32,202 nucleotides of DNA from Acidobacteriota bacterium. GTDB taxonomy: Bacteria > Acidobacteriota > Terriglobia > Terriglobales > Acidobacteriaceae. How positions within the stretch are numbered: the stretch's first letter is position 1; each line of letters opens with the position of its first letter. The stretch covers positions 1 through 32,202 of the forward strand of contig JAFAIN010000248.1 of NCBI GenBank assembly GCA_019236695.1, given 5' to 3'. The position numbers were made by a program, and so were the translations under genes. Positions 23,121 to 30,788 of this stretch are shown here, in pieces. Below the pieces are notes generated by a model. That model was not told the origin of the DNA and searched no databases. It worked only from the letters and a program-made list of their open reading frames with translations.

Positions 23121-24764
23121 ATGGCTGAACGTTCGATCCTTTTCCTGACGCAGGAAGAAACTCCGAATGAAGAAGCGCGGGCGCGCGAGCTCGCCCTCCG
23201 CTACAGGCGCGAGTTCGTGGAGTTGCACGGTTTCCACATTCATCACGATCTTCTCCGCAAAGTGCCGGTGGATTTGATGTTCCGGTACAACTTCATCCCG
23301 CTGGAAGAGCTGGAGGACGGCACGCTTTCCATAGCGATCGATGATCCCAAGAAGATCATGATGATCGATGAGATTGGGCTGCGGTTGGGGCGCAGCATCC
23401 AGACCAAGATTGCCACTGCGTCGCAGATTTCGGAGATCCTGAAGAAAACCGAGCAGTCGCGGCGCGTGCTCGAGGAGGCCAGCGAGGGGCTCACTCTTGA
23501 TCTGGTTCGCGAGGAGGAATCGGGTGATGAAACCATCTCGATTGAGCGACTCACTCAGGAAACTGAATCGAGCCGCATTGTTCATCTGGTGAACACGGCT
23601 ATCTTTACCGCCCTGCAGCGGCGGGCCAGCGACATACACATTGAAGGCCGGGACGAATCGGTTGTCATCAAGTACCGCATTGACGGAGTGCTGCAGCCGG
23701 CAATGCCGCCGATTGGCAAGGAGCATCACCAGACCATCATCACCAGGATCAAGGTAATGAGCGAGTTGGACATTGCGGAGCGCCGCGTTCCGCAGGACGG
23801 CCGTTTCCGGGTGCGCTACGGCGATCCGCCTCGTCCCATTGATTTCCGAGTGTCGATCATGCCCAGCATCCATGGCGAGGACGCCGTGCTGCGCGTGCTT
23901 GACAAAGAGTCGATGAGCGAAAAATTCCGTAAGCTCACGCTCGACGTGGTGGGCTTCAGCGATGACGATTTGCGCCGCTTCCGCCAGTACATTCACGAGC
24001 CCTACGGCATGGTGCTGGTCACCGGGCCTACGGGCAGCGGCAAGACCACCACGCTGTATGCCGCAGTGAACGAGATCAAGACCGACGAGGACAAGATCAT
24101 CACCATTGAAGATCCCGTGGAGTACCAGATCCGCGGCATCACGCAGATTCCGGTGAACGAGAAGAAAGGGCTTACGTTTGCCCGCGGGTTGCGCTCCATC
24201 CTGCGCCACGATCCCGACAAGATCATGGTGGGGGAAATCCGCGACTCTGAAACCGCTCAGATTGCCATTCAATCAGCGCTCACCGGGCACCTGGTGTTCA
24301 CCACCGTGCACGCCAACAACGTAGTCGATGTGCTGGGCCGCTTCCTGAACATGGGAGTAGAGCCGTACAACTTCGTCTCCGCCCTTAACTGCGTGCTGGC
24401 GCAGCGGCTGGTACGTATAATTTGCCCAAGCTGTAAGCAGCAGGTGCGCTATGACGCGGAGATCCTGGTGCAAAGCGGGCTCGATCCGAAGGTATGGGGT
24501 GACGTTCTGTTCGCGGAAGGCCTGGGCTGTCCCGATTGTGCCGGCACCGGCTATCACGGGCGAACCGCGATTCACGAACTGTTGGAGCTGAGCGACCGCA
24601 TTCGCGAAATGATTCTGGACCGCAAGCCCACGTCGGAGATTCGCCGGGCGGCCCACGAGGAAGGCATGCACTTCCTGCGCGAATCGGCGCTCGACAAAGT
24701 GAAATCAGGCGTCACCACGCTGAAGGAAATCAACAAGGTCACGTTCATCGAAACGAATCGGTAG
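23121..24764 (+). CDS. pilB: Type IV pilus assembly ATPase PilB (GspE family)
   Basis: 547 residues. The N-terminal MshEN/GspE_N domain (about 20-115) is followed by the N2 domain (RASDIHIEGRDESVVIKYRI). The C-terminal ATPase has Walker A GPTGSGKTTT (about 302-311), the Asp box (TIEDPVEYQI), Walker B GEIRDSETA, and the His box HLVFTTVHANN. The four-cysteine zinc site of extension ATPases is complete (CPSC near 433 and CPDC near 468). GGHGxDxP-like retraction-ATPase features are absent, so this is PilB rather than PilT. AAGGGG lies just before the ATG. It powers pilus extension with PilC. Confidence 0.95.
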   Translation: MAERSILFLTQEETPNEEARARELALRYRREFVELHGFHIHHDLLRKVPVDLMFRYNFIPLEELEDGTLSIAIDDPKKIMMIDEIGLRLGRSIQTKIATASQISEILKKTEQSRRVLEEASEGLTLDLVREEESGDETISIERLTQETESSRIVHLVNTAIFTALQRRASDIHIEGRDESVVIKYRIDGVLQPAMPPIGKEHHQTIITRIKVMSELDIAERRVPQDGRFRVRYGDPPRPIDFRVSIMPSIHGEDAVLRVLDKESMSEKFRKLTLDVVGFSDDDLRRFRQYIHEPYGMVLVTGPTGSGKTTTLYAAVNEIKTDEDKIITIEDPVEYQIRGITQIPVNEKKGLTFARGLRSILRHDPDKIMVGEIRDSETAQIAIQSALTGHLVFTTVHANNVVDVLGRFLNMGVEPYNFVSALNCVLAQRLVRIICPSCKQQVRYDAEILVQSGLDPKVWGDVLFAEGLGCPDCAGTGYHGRTAIHELLELSDRIREMILDRKPTSEIRRAAHEEGMHFLRESALDKVKSGVTTLKEINKVTFIETNR

Positions 24765-24813
24765 GGATCAGGTGACCCCTGAAGTCATCTGATAGTCTGA
24801 ACGCTTGCCGGGA

Positions 24814-24844
24814 GGACGCTGAGTTGATCGGCAACTCAGCGTCC
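24814..24844. repeat. Perfect 13-bp hairpin between pilB and pilM
   Basis: GGACGCTGAGTTG and CAACTCAGCGTCC are exact reverse complements around a five-base loop. The hairpin starts 50 bp after the pilB stop and ends 38 bp before the pilM start. No T-run follows, so it is more likely an RNA processing, stability or attenuation element than a simple terminator. Confidence 0.55.
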
Positions 24845-24882
24845 GAGCGGCGCATAAGCGAGCCGAGATCGACTCGAAGGCC

Positions 24883-25764
24883 ATGGCAACGAACGGCAAA
24901 CTCGCCCGCCCTCCGCTAGCCTGCGAAATCACGGCCGAGCGGCTGCTGGTAGCGCGCACGGCGCCCGGGGAGCAGGCGCTTGCCAGCGCGGCGGCCCGCC
25001 CGCTGCCCGCCGGGGCGGTAACCCCGGGGTTTTCCGGACCAAATGTTCACGAACCCGCCGCCCTGGAATTGGCGGTGCGAGAAGCAGTTGCCCAAATTGG
25101 CGCACCGGGCAATGAATTGTCGCTGGTTTTGCCTGACGCCGCCGTGCGGGTCATGCTGCTGGATTTCGATACCCTGCCCGAAAAGCAGAGCGATGCTGCG
25201 CCCCTGGTTAGGTTTCGCTTAAAGAAGATGCTGCCATTTGAGGCCGACCGCGCCGCCGTGTCGTACCAGGTGCAGCGCGGAACGCCCATTCAGGTGGTCG
25301 CCGCCGTAACCGATGCCGCCGTGCTGGCCGAATATGAAGGCCCAGTCCGCGCCGCTGGTTTCAATCCCGGGGTGGTACTTCCCTCCATACTTGCGATGCT
25401 CGGTGCAGTCGATAGCAGCGCACCCACGCTGGTGGTCAAAGCGGAATCGGGTACTACGGCTGTCGCCATCGTGGACCAGGGGGAGTTGCGCCTGCTTCGG
25501 ACACTCGAAACCGTCACCTCGGCTGCCGCATCTCCGCAGAGGCTGGCCGAGGACATTTACCCCTCGCTGGTATTCTTCCAGGATACCTACGGCACTCAGA
25601 TTACCCGCATGGTTCTGGGTGGAACTGCGGCAACCGATGAATTACGGGCTTCGCTGGAGCAGCAGACTGGATTAAAGGCGATGGAACTGACCGGCGCCGG
25701 CACTATACCTGCGCCCAGAACTGCGTTTGCCGGTGTCTATGGCGCGCTGGTAGCCGCCGACTGA
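24883..25764 (+). CDS. pilM: PilM-like pilus assembly protein
   Basis: 293 residues, shorter than typical PilM (about 350). Actin-like fold blocks are recognisable: VRFRLKKMLPFEADRAAVSY matches the PilM 'IPF' segment, LVVKAESGTTAVAIVDQGEL corresponds to the second phosphate loop, and FFQDTYGTQITRMVLGGTAA to the C-terminal subdomain. The first phosphate loop, usually GIDIGS, is replaced by PLACEITAERLLVA, so nucleotide binding may be weak or lost. Assignment rests on these blocks plus the following pilN- and pilO-like genes 4 bp downstream and beyond. It would be the cytoplasmic member of the PilMNO alignment complex. Confidence 0.82.
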   Translation: MATNGKLARPPLACEITAERLLVARTAPGEQALASAAARPLPAGAVTPGFSGPNVHEPAALELAVREAVAQIGAPGNELSLVLPDAAVRVMLLDFDTLPEKQSDAAPLVRFRLKKMLPFEADRAAVSYQVQRGTPIQVVAAVTDAAVLAEYEGPVRAAGFNPGVVLPSILAMLGAVDSSAPTLVVKAESGTTAVAIVDQGELRLLRTLETVTSAAASPQRLAEDIYPSLVFFQDTYGTQITRMVLGGTAATDELRASLEQQTGLKAMELTGAGTIPAPRTAFAGVYGALVAAD

Positions 25765-25768
25765 GAAC

Positions 25769-26422
25769 ATGCGCACCACCATCAATCTCGCCACCCAGCC
25801 ATACCAGGACATACGCACTTTCGCATTGCGCTGGGGAATCGGCCTGCTCCTGCTGCTTGCGGCCGCATCCGTGCTGGTTTACAAGGCGGTGGAGGGCTGG
25901 CGAAGCACCCGGGACACCGGAATGGTGATCAGCCGCTACGAAGACCAGATGAAGGACCTGCAGCATGACATTAATACCGGCAAGGCGGAACTGCAGCGAC
26001 CGGAAAATGTGGGCATCCGGATGCAATCGGCCTTCCTCAACACCCTGATTGCGCGCAAGGCTTTTTCCTGGACTGAGGCTTTCAGCACGCTCGAAGACAT
26101 CATGCCGCCGCGACTTCACGTAGTCAGCATGCAGCCCGAACTCGACGATCAAAACCGGCTGATTCTCAAGATGCGGGTGGTGGGCGATTCGCGCGACGGC
26201 GCGCTTATGCTGCTGCGACGCATGGAGAATACTCCTGAGTTCCAATCGCCCCAGCTTGAATCGGAAGCGCCGGGCAGGCAAGGACAGGAAGAGTTCCAGA
26301 TCGCGGCCATCTACGTTCCGGCAGTTCCCTCTTCTGCGCCTCCGGCAGTGAAGGGGACCCAAAATAATACCCAGCCTGCGCCGGCCCAGACGGCGTCGGC
26401 GCGGCCGGGGAGAAGACCATAA
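25769..26422 (+). CDS. pilN: PilN-like pilus assembly protein
   Basis: 217 residues. The N terminus MRTTINLATQPYQD matches the short cytoplasmic 'INL' tail through which PilN binds PilM. One transmembrane helix follows (WGIGLLLLLAAASVLVYKAV), then a coiled coil and a periplasmic ferredoxin-like domain (FSTLEDIMPPRLHVVSMQPE). The C-terminal tail is Pro/Ala/Gln-rich and low complexity (about 185-217). It starts 5 bp after the pilM stop and its TAA overlaps the pilO ATG by one base, so pilMNO are one operon. Confidence 0.87.
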   Translation: MRTTINLATQPYQDIRTFALRWGIGLLLLLAAASVLVYKAVEGWRSTRDTGMVISRYEDQMKDLQHDINTGKAELQRPENVGIRMQSAFLNTLIARKAFSWTEAFSTLEDIMPPRLHVVSMQPELDDQNRLILKMRVVGDSRDGALMLLRRMENTPEFQSPQLESEAPGRQGQEEFQIAAIYVPAVPSSAPPAVKGTQNNTQPAPAQTASARPGRRP

Positions 26423-26976
26423 TGGCCAATGTTCGCGAATTGCGGCGTCCCCTGGCCATCCTCGCCATCGTTCTGGGCGCCGTCATCATAGCCGCCAGCG
26501 CCGTGCTGCTTTCCCCGCTTGCCGATGCCAATAAGCGTAAGGCGGAATCGGCGCGCGTCCAGCAGCAGTTGAACAGAGTGGAACACGAGGCTATCCCACT
26601 GCAGAATATTTCGGAGAAAATCAAGACGGCGCAGCAGCAGGTGAACTCGTTTTATTCGGATCGCCTGCCGCAACGCGATTCCGATGTGGCTGCCGAAGTG
26701 GGCAAGCTGGCGCAGGCTTCCAACATTCGCCTCGGAGAAGTGCGCTACACCCCCCCCGCCGATACCGACCTGCCGAACCTGGAGAAGCTGGAAATCGACG
26801 TCTCCCTGGCCGGCGAATATCCCCATGTAGTGAAATTCATCAACAGTCTGGAACGCGATCGCCTGTTCTTCATCGTGGATCGCGTAAACCTGGCTGAACA
26901 GCAAGGCGGGGCGGTCCGGCTCGAACTGCACTTGGAAACCTATCTGCGCCGTGGAGGCGCCTCACCCGCGACGTAG
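26422..26976 (+). CDS. pilO: PilO-like pilus assembly protein
   Basis: 184 residues with one transmembrane helix near 10-32 (LAILAIVLGAVIIAASAVLL). A coiled coil rich in Gln/Glu/Lys follows (about 35-80), then a periplasmic domain (about 85-175) with LEKLEIDVSLAGEYPHVVKF and INSLERDRLFFIVDRVNL, the usual PilO pattern. With PilN it forms the periplasmic alignment subcomplex. In many species pilP and pilQ come next; here the operon stops and an unrelated regulatory pair follows. Confidence 0.88.
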   Translation: MANVRELRRPLAILAIVLGAVIIAASAVLLSPLADANKRKAESARVQQQLNRVEHEAIPLQNISEKIKTAQQQVNSFYSDRLPQRDSDVAAEVGKLAQASNIRLGEVRYTPPADTDLPNLEKLEIDVSLAGEYPHVVKFINSLERDRLFFIVDRVNLAEQQGGAVRLELHLETYLRRGGASPAT

Positions 26977-27051
26977 CGGCTGCCTGGCGACAGCAGCGTT
27001 CCCGTTTTCGCCGCCGATTGCAAACCGCCGGAACGGGAATTTCTACGAGAA

Positions 27052-27078
27052 TTGACAAACCCTTGACTCTGATTTGAC
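27052..27078 (+). repeat. Three TTGAC repeats at exact 11-bp spacing
   Basis: TTGAC occurs at 27052, 27063 and 27074, one helical turn apart, in the 155-200 bp upstream of the rsbW-like gene. Same-face repeats of this kind are typical of regulator binding, though each also resembles a -35 box. No matching -10 box is convincing; TATTTT near 27115 is the closest. Confidence 0.4.
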
Positions 27079-27176
27079 TTTTCCTGCGGGGCAAGGCACA
27101 CTTCGCAATTCGTATTTTCTCGACCTCGGGCTTGCGCCCGTATGCCGGGGCGGGGGGAAACGCGGCGATCGCAACC

Positions 27177-27620
27177 GTGAACACAACCGGAAAACGAGTC
27201 TCCTATACCATGGACAGCACGCTGGACAGCGTGAACCGGACCGAGGAACTGGCGGACAAACTGGCGCAGGAGAGCGGGTTCGATGAGGATGACCGGCAGC
27301 GCATCGCGCTTGCGGTTCGCGAAGCGGCGGTGAACGCCGTTTACCACGGCAACCATTATGACCCGGAGAAGGAGATCACCGTTACCTTCGAATCCGGTGA
27401 ATCGGGCTTGATCGTCACGGTGCGGGATCAGGGGACCGGAATGGTGCCTGACGAAGTGCCTGACCCGTTGGCGCCTGAGAACCTTTTGCGCGGCTCAGGA
27501 AGAGGCGTTTTCCTGATGCGCGCCTTCATGGACGAAGTGCGTTTTCGCATTGTCGATCCGGGAACAGAAGTTACTCTAGTGAAACGACGTGGCGCGGCCA
27601 CGGACCACAAGGAGGCATGA
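27177..27620 (+). CDS. RsbW-like anti-sigma factor / serine-protein kinase
   Basis: About 147 residues of GHKL ATPase fold. The N-box is REAAVNAVYHGNHYD (Glu, Asn and His as in RsbW/SpoIIAB), G1 is VRDQGTGM and G2 is SGRGVFLMRAFMDEV. Such proteins bind a sigma factor or other partner and phosphorylate a STAS antagonist, which is encoded immediately downstream. The track start is TTG at 27132. I use GTG 27177 because it begins just before the first beta strand; neither start has a clear ribosome site, so the N terminus is uncertain. No sigma factor or PP2C phosphatase gene is adjacent. Confidence 0.88.
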   Translation: MNTTGKRVSYTMDSTLDSVNRTEELADKLAQESGFDEDDRQRIALAVREAAVNAVYHGNHYDPEKEITVTFESGESGLIVTVRDQGTGMVPDEVPDPLAPENLLRGSGRGVFLMRAFMDEVRFRIVDPGTEVTLVKRRGAATDHKEA

Positions 27621-27623
27621 GCT

Positions 27624-27977
27624 GTGACGATGAAGGCCAGCACTCGGCAAGTTGATGGAGTCACAATCGTTGATTTGAGCGGCCGCATCACGCTGGGAGA
27701 GGGAAGCGTGATCCTGCGCGACACAATCCGTGACCTCCTGGGCAAGAGCCAGAAAAAGATCCTTCTCAATCTGGGCGACGTCTCCTATATCGATTCCTCG
27801 GGAATTGGCGAATTGGTGAGCGCCTACACCACAGTGCGCAACCAGGGCGGCGACCTGCGTCTGTTGAACCTGACCAAAAAGGTTCACGACCTCCTGCAGA
27901 TTACCAAGCTGTATACCGTCTTTGACGTGAAGGACGATGAAACCTCGGCGGTGAAGGCGTTCTCCACGGCCGGCTAA
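27624..27977 (+). CDS. RsbV-like STAS-domain anti-anti-sigma factor
   Basis: 117 residues forming a single STAS domain: VDGVTIVDLSGRITLGEG at the start, the phosphorylation loop DVSYIDSSGIGELV with the conserved serine pair, and LRLLNLTKKVHDLLQITKL after it. The GTG start at 27624 is preceded by AAGGAGG 8 nt upstream, lying inside the end of the kinase gene, so translation is coupled. The unphosphorylated form would bind the kinase and release its partner. Confidence 0.93.
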   Translation: MTMKASTRQVDGVTIVDLSGRITLGEGSVILRDTIRDLLGKSQKKILLNLGDVSYIDSSGIGELVSAYTTVRNQGGDLRLLNLTKKVHDLLQITKLYTVFDVKDDETSAVKAFSTAG

Positions 27978-28055
27978 GCGAACACCGGGGCGGCAGCCTG
28001 CGGCCCTTTGTCCGCTCCCGCCGTTCCGGCCCACGCCTGCAATTTCCGTTCACCA

Positions 28056-28086
28056 CAGCCCAGGACTTCGTTCTGGGCTGATTTTG
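28056..28086 (+). terminator. Terminator after the rsbW/rsbV-like pair
   Basis: CAGCCCAG...CTGGGCTG forms an 8-bp stem, extendable to 11 with one G-T pair, around a tight loop and followed by ATTTTG. It sits 79 bp after the STAS gene stop and ahead of the convergent glycosyltransferase. The remaining bases to 28196 are GC-rich with no gene. Confidence 0.7.
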
Positions 28087-28196
28087 CGCGTGCCTGCGGC
28101 GCTTCAGCCGCTCGCCATCGAGTGTGGCGAGGCCCGCGCCGCTGGCCGCTGCGGCGTTCAAGTGCTCAAGGCGTCTCTCCCGGAGTTGACCTTGGT

Positions 28197-29372
28197 TTAG
28201 ACCAATCCTTTACGCAGTTCATCCAGCGGGTAAAGTGTGCCTCGCCATACCACCCCACCATGCCGGATGACGTGGGCAATCGAACAGGCCATGGCATACG
28301 CCAGGACCAGAGTGCCCACTGGATAAAGAACAAAGTAGATCGGCGAAATCGGCCAGCGCCGCGACATTCCGATGAATAAACCCAGTATTGTCGCGACCGC
28401 AATTGCATGGCCGGCTTTCGCCCATCCGTGCGCAAAGACCACTCCCGCATACGGAAGCACCGCAAGCAACAAAATGGCGAGGCACGCGCCTGCAGCCTTG
28501 CCGTAGCGGTAATTCATCGACGCAAACAGGTTTTTGCGCAATACGCGAGTGATGTCGAGGCCGCCGTGGAACCAGCGCCACGGCAGCAGCCCGGTGCCGT
28601 AGGCCAGGCATTGCCGGAACCCGTGCTCTTTGACGAGCTTCCCCAGCTTCATGTCTTCGATGATTTCCATTCTCAGCTTTTCGGCTCCGCCAATGCGTTC
28701 GTAAACCGAGCGGCGGATCAGGTTAAAAGGCCCAAAACCCAGAAAGTCACGGGCCTTTGGGTCGCCCACCTTCCACGGCCTGTGGCCGAATAGAAAAAGC
28801 ATGCTGAAGGTGGCCAGCATCAAGCGCTCGGCAGGCGACCGGAGTTCGTGAGTCGGCACGACGACGAGGTGGTCGATCTTCCGGCCCTCCGCATAAGCAA
28901 CGGCTCGGCGAAGAGCATCGCGACGGAAGCGGACATCGGCATCGGTGAACAGAAGCCAGTCGCCCTTCGCCTGGCGCGCTCCCAACCACATGGCGTGCGG
29001 CTTGCCCAGCCAGCCCGGCGGAAGCGACCGCACATGCAGAATGGCACATAACGGCTTCGCTCCGGGCCTCAGGCTATGCTGCGCGGCCAATCCATCCATT
29101 ACGGTCCCGGTATCATCGGTTGAACGATCGTCGATGGCGATCACTTCGAGGCCCGGGTAATCAATTTCCAGCAAGGAACATAATGCTGCCCTGACGTGCG
29201 CGCCCTCATTGCGCGCCGCAACCACGATTGACAGCGTGGCCAGGCCGCCCGGAGCCGGGTCCCACTCCGCCTCCGCAAGATCGTCAATGTGGCGGCCGGT
29301 GAAAGCGTCGCGCAGCCGGTCAAGCCAGATGATGGCGAGCAGGATCCCGGAGATCATCCAGAAGTAGGACAT
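28197..29372 (-). CDS. GT2-family membrane glycosyltransferase
   Basis: 391 residues from the ATG at 29372; the track start at 29435 adds 21 residues without hydrophobic or domain content. One N-terminal transmembrane helix (MSYFWMISGILLAIIWL) precedes a GT-A domain. That domain has LSIVVAARNEGAHVRAALCS, AIDDRSTDDTG, the metal site FTDADVRF, the acidic ED in EIIEDMKLG, and LLPWRWFHGG as the Q/RxxRW-type block. Three or four C-terminal helices follow. The layout resembles HpnB/CrtQ-like enzymes that glycosylate lipid acceptors at the inner membrane. Acceptor and sugar are unknown. It is probably co-transcribed with the MFS gene upstream. Confidence 0.88.
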   Translation of the reverse strand: MSYFWMISGILLAIIWLDRLRDAFTGRHIDDLAEAEWDPAPGGLATLSIVVAARNEGAHVRAALCSLLEIDYPGLEVIAIDDRSTDDTGTVMDGLAAQHSLRPGAKPLCAILHVRSLPPGWLGKPHAMWLGARQAKGDWLLFTDADVRFRRDALRRAVAYAEGRKIDHLVVVPTHELRSPAERLMLATFSMLFLFGHRPWKVGDPKARDFLGFGPFNLIRRSVYERIGGAEKLRMEIIEDMKLGKLVKEHGFRQCLAYGTGLLPWRWFHGGLDITRVLRKNLFASMNYRYGKAAGACLAILLLAVLPYAGVVFAHGWAKAGHAIAVATILGLFIGMSRRWPISPIYFVLYPVGTLVLAYAMACSIAHVIRHGGVVWRGTLYPLDELRKGLV

Positions 29373-29443
29373 GGTCGGGCTTGGAACCTGATACCAAATT
29401 AATCCTGACCTGCCTGATTCGACTACTAACCGCATCAGGTCTG

Positions 29444-30667
29444 CTATGGTCGCGTGTTTATGTCCGGAGCGAAGCGGGCGCCGTATAGCAGGATGATTCC
29501 CGAAAGGGCAGTTGCCGCCAAAGCAGGCATGAAGCCCTTTTGCAGCGAATGGGTTTTATCGGAGATAAAACCGATGAGTTGGGGAGAGGGCACGTCGCCA
29601 AGCAGGTGCAGGAGGAAAATACTGATGGCGAGCGCGCGTGCCCGGATGGAGGCGCTCACCGAGTTCACAATTGCAGCATTCAGCGGCCCGGTATTCAAGA
29701 ACAGCATAAACTCGCCTGCAAAAATTGCTGGAAACGTTGCGCTTGCGGGCCCCCAAAGCGCAACCGCCATGGGTCCAACTCCGAGCAGCATGGCAGCGGC
29801 CGATATCCAATAATTCGCTGCCGGGGCTTTGCGGAGCATCCGGTCAGCCAGCCACCCGCCGAGCAGCGTGGCCACGATGCCGTTGAATCCCGTGATGGCG
29901 CCAAATACGATTCCGGCGCGGTCCAGGGGAACTCCGCGCACCCGGTTCAGGAATACGGGCATCCATTGCGAAAGCCCGCCCTCGGCGAAAGTCAGCATGG
30001 CCATGCCCAGAACGGCGGTCCAGAACGCGGCATTGCCCATAAGGCCGCGGAGCGTAGCGCGTTCCTCCGTAGCCTGCAGTCGGTCGCGCCGCCCGCGTGG
30101 CGGCTCTCGCAACCTCGCCACCGCAAGAGCCAGCAGCGCGCCCGGCGCCGCCCCCAGATAAAATGGTGCGCGCCAGCCATAGCGCACGACCAGGATTCCT
30201 CCCAGCGCGTAACCCGCGGCCGCGCCGAATGGAAGCGCGATGTTGAAGAAAGCCAGCGCGCGGCCCCGCTGTTCCTCGCTGAACAAGTCGGCCAGGAAGG
30301 CTGGGGCTATGGTGGCGAAGCTGGCCTCGCCAATGCCGACGACCACATGGCGGATGACCAGCGCTCGAAAATCATATGTGAAGGCGGTCAGCAGGGTGGC
30401 GGCGCTCCACAAAAGGCCGCCCGCGGCCATGATGATCTTGCGCGGATACCGGTCAGCCAGCCAGCCAAACAGCGGAGCCGTAAGAATGTAACCAATGAAA
30501 AATGTGGTGGTTAAAAAACCCAGTTCGGAATCCTTGACGTGGAATTCGCGCTGAATGGCGGGCAAAACCGCCGGAAGAATATAGCGATCGATGTAGTTGA
30601 ACAGGTTCAGCCCCATGAGGAGCGCGAGCGCGGCGCGGCTGCCGCCAAGCCTGGGTTCAACGTTCAT
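29444..30667 (-). CDS. MFS transporter, spinster-like
   Basis: 407 residues from the ATG at 30667; the track start is a GTG at 30703. It has twelve predicted helices in two halves. The first helix has LNLFNYIDRYILPAVLPAIQ, typical of spinster-type and related MFS carriers. The loop 2-3 motif is GWLADRYPRK and the loop 8-9 counterpart GGWLADRML. Helix 4 carries RHVVVGIGEASFATIAPAFL. Spinster-like carriers export lipids or organic anions in some organisms, but the substrate here cannot be inferred. It lies 71 bp upstream of the glycosyltransferase on the same strand and is divergent from the transhydrogenase genes. Confidence 0.9.
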   Translation of the reverse strand: MNVEPRLGGSRAALALLMGLNLFNYIDRYILPAVLPAIQREFHVKDSELGFLTTTFFIGYILTAPLFGWLADRYPRKIIMAAGGLLWSAATLLTAFTYDFRALVIRHVVVGIGEASFATIAPAFLADLFSEEQRGRALAFFNIALPFGAAAGYALGGILVVRYGWRAPFYLGAAPGALLALAVARLREPPRGRRDRLQATEERATLRGLMGNAAFWTAVLGMAMLTFAEGGLSQWMPVFLNRVRGVPLDRAGIVFGAITGFNGIVATLLGGWLADRMLRKAPAANYWISAAAMLLGVGPMAVALWGPASATFPAIFAGEFMLFLNTGPLNAAIVNSVSASIRARALAISIFLLHLLGDVPSPQLIGFISDKTHSLQKGFMPALAATALSGIILLYGARFAPDINTRP

Positions 30668-30728
30668 TGCGGTCCGTTTGCGGAGTGTAGCATTGTGCTG
30701 CACGTCACATGCAGGCCGGCAGGCGACT

Positions 30729-30737
30729 TGCTAAAAT
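30729..30737 (+). promoter_or_regulatory. Extended -10 promoter (TGCTAAAAT) of the transhydrogenase genes
   Basis: TGCTAAAAT combines an extended -10 TGn with TAAAAT. A start about 7 bases later leaves a leader of about 45 nt containing a GAGG ribosome site 4 nt before the ATG at 30789. No -35 box is needed for an extended -10 promoter and none is evident. Confidence 0.4.
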
Positions 30738-30788
30738 CATTCCCTTCTTCCAAAACCGCAAAGGGCGAATCGCCGTACTCGAGGTTCC

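Noticed and set aside
23055-24272. 405-codon minus-strand ORF
   Set aside because: It is the antisense shadow of pilB, whose Walker, Asp, His and four-cysteine motifs establish the true frame.
23121-24764. PilT retraction ATPase
   Set aside because: Length, N-terminal MshEN domain and the tetracysteine zinc motif are those of PilB/GspE.
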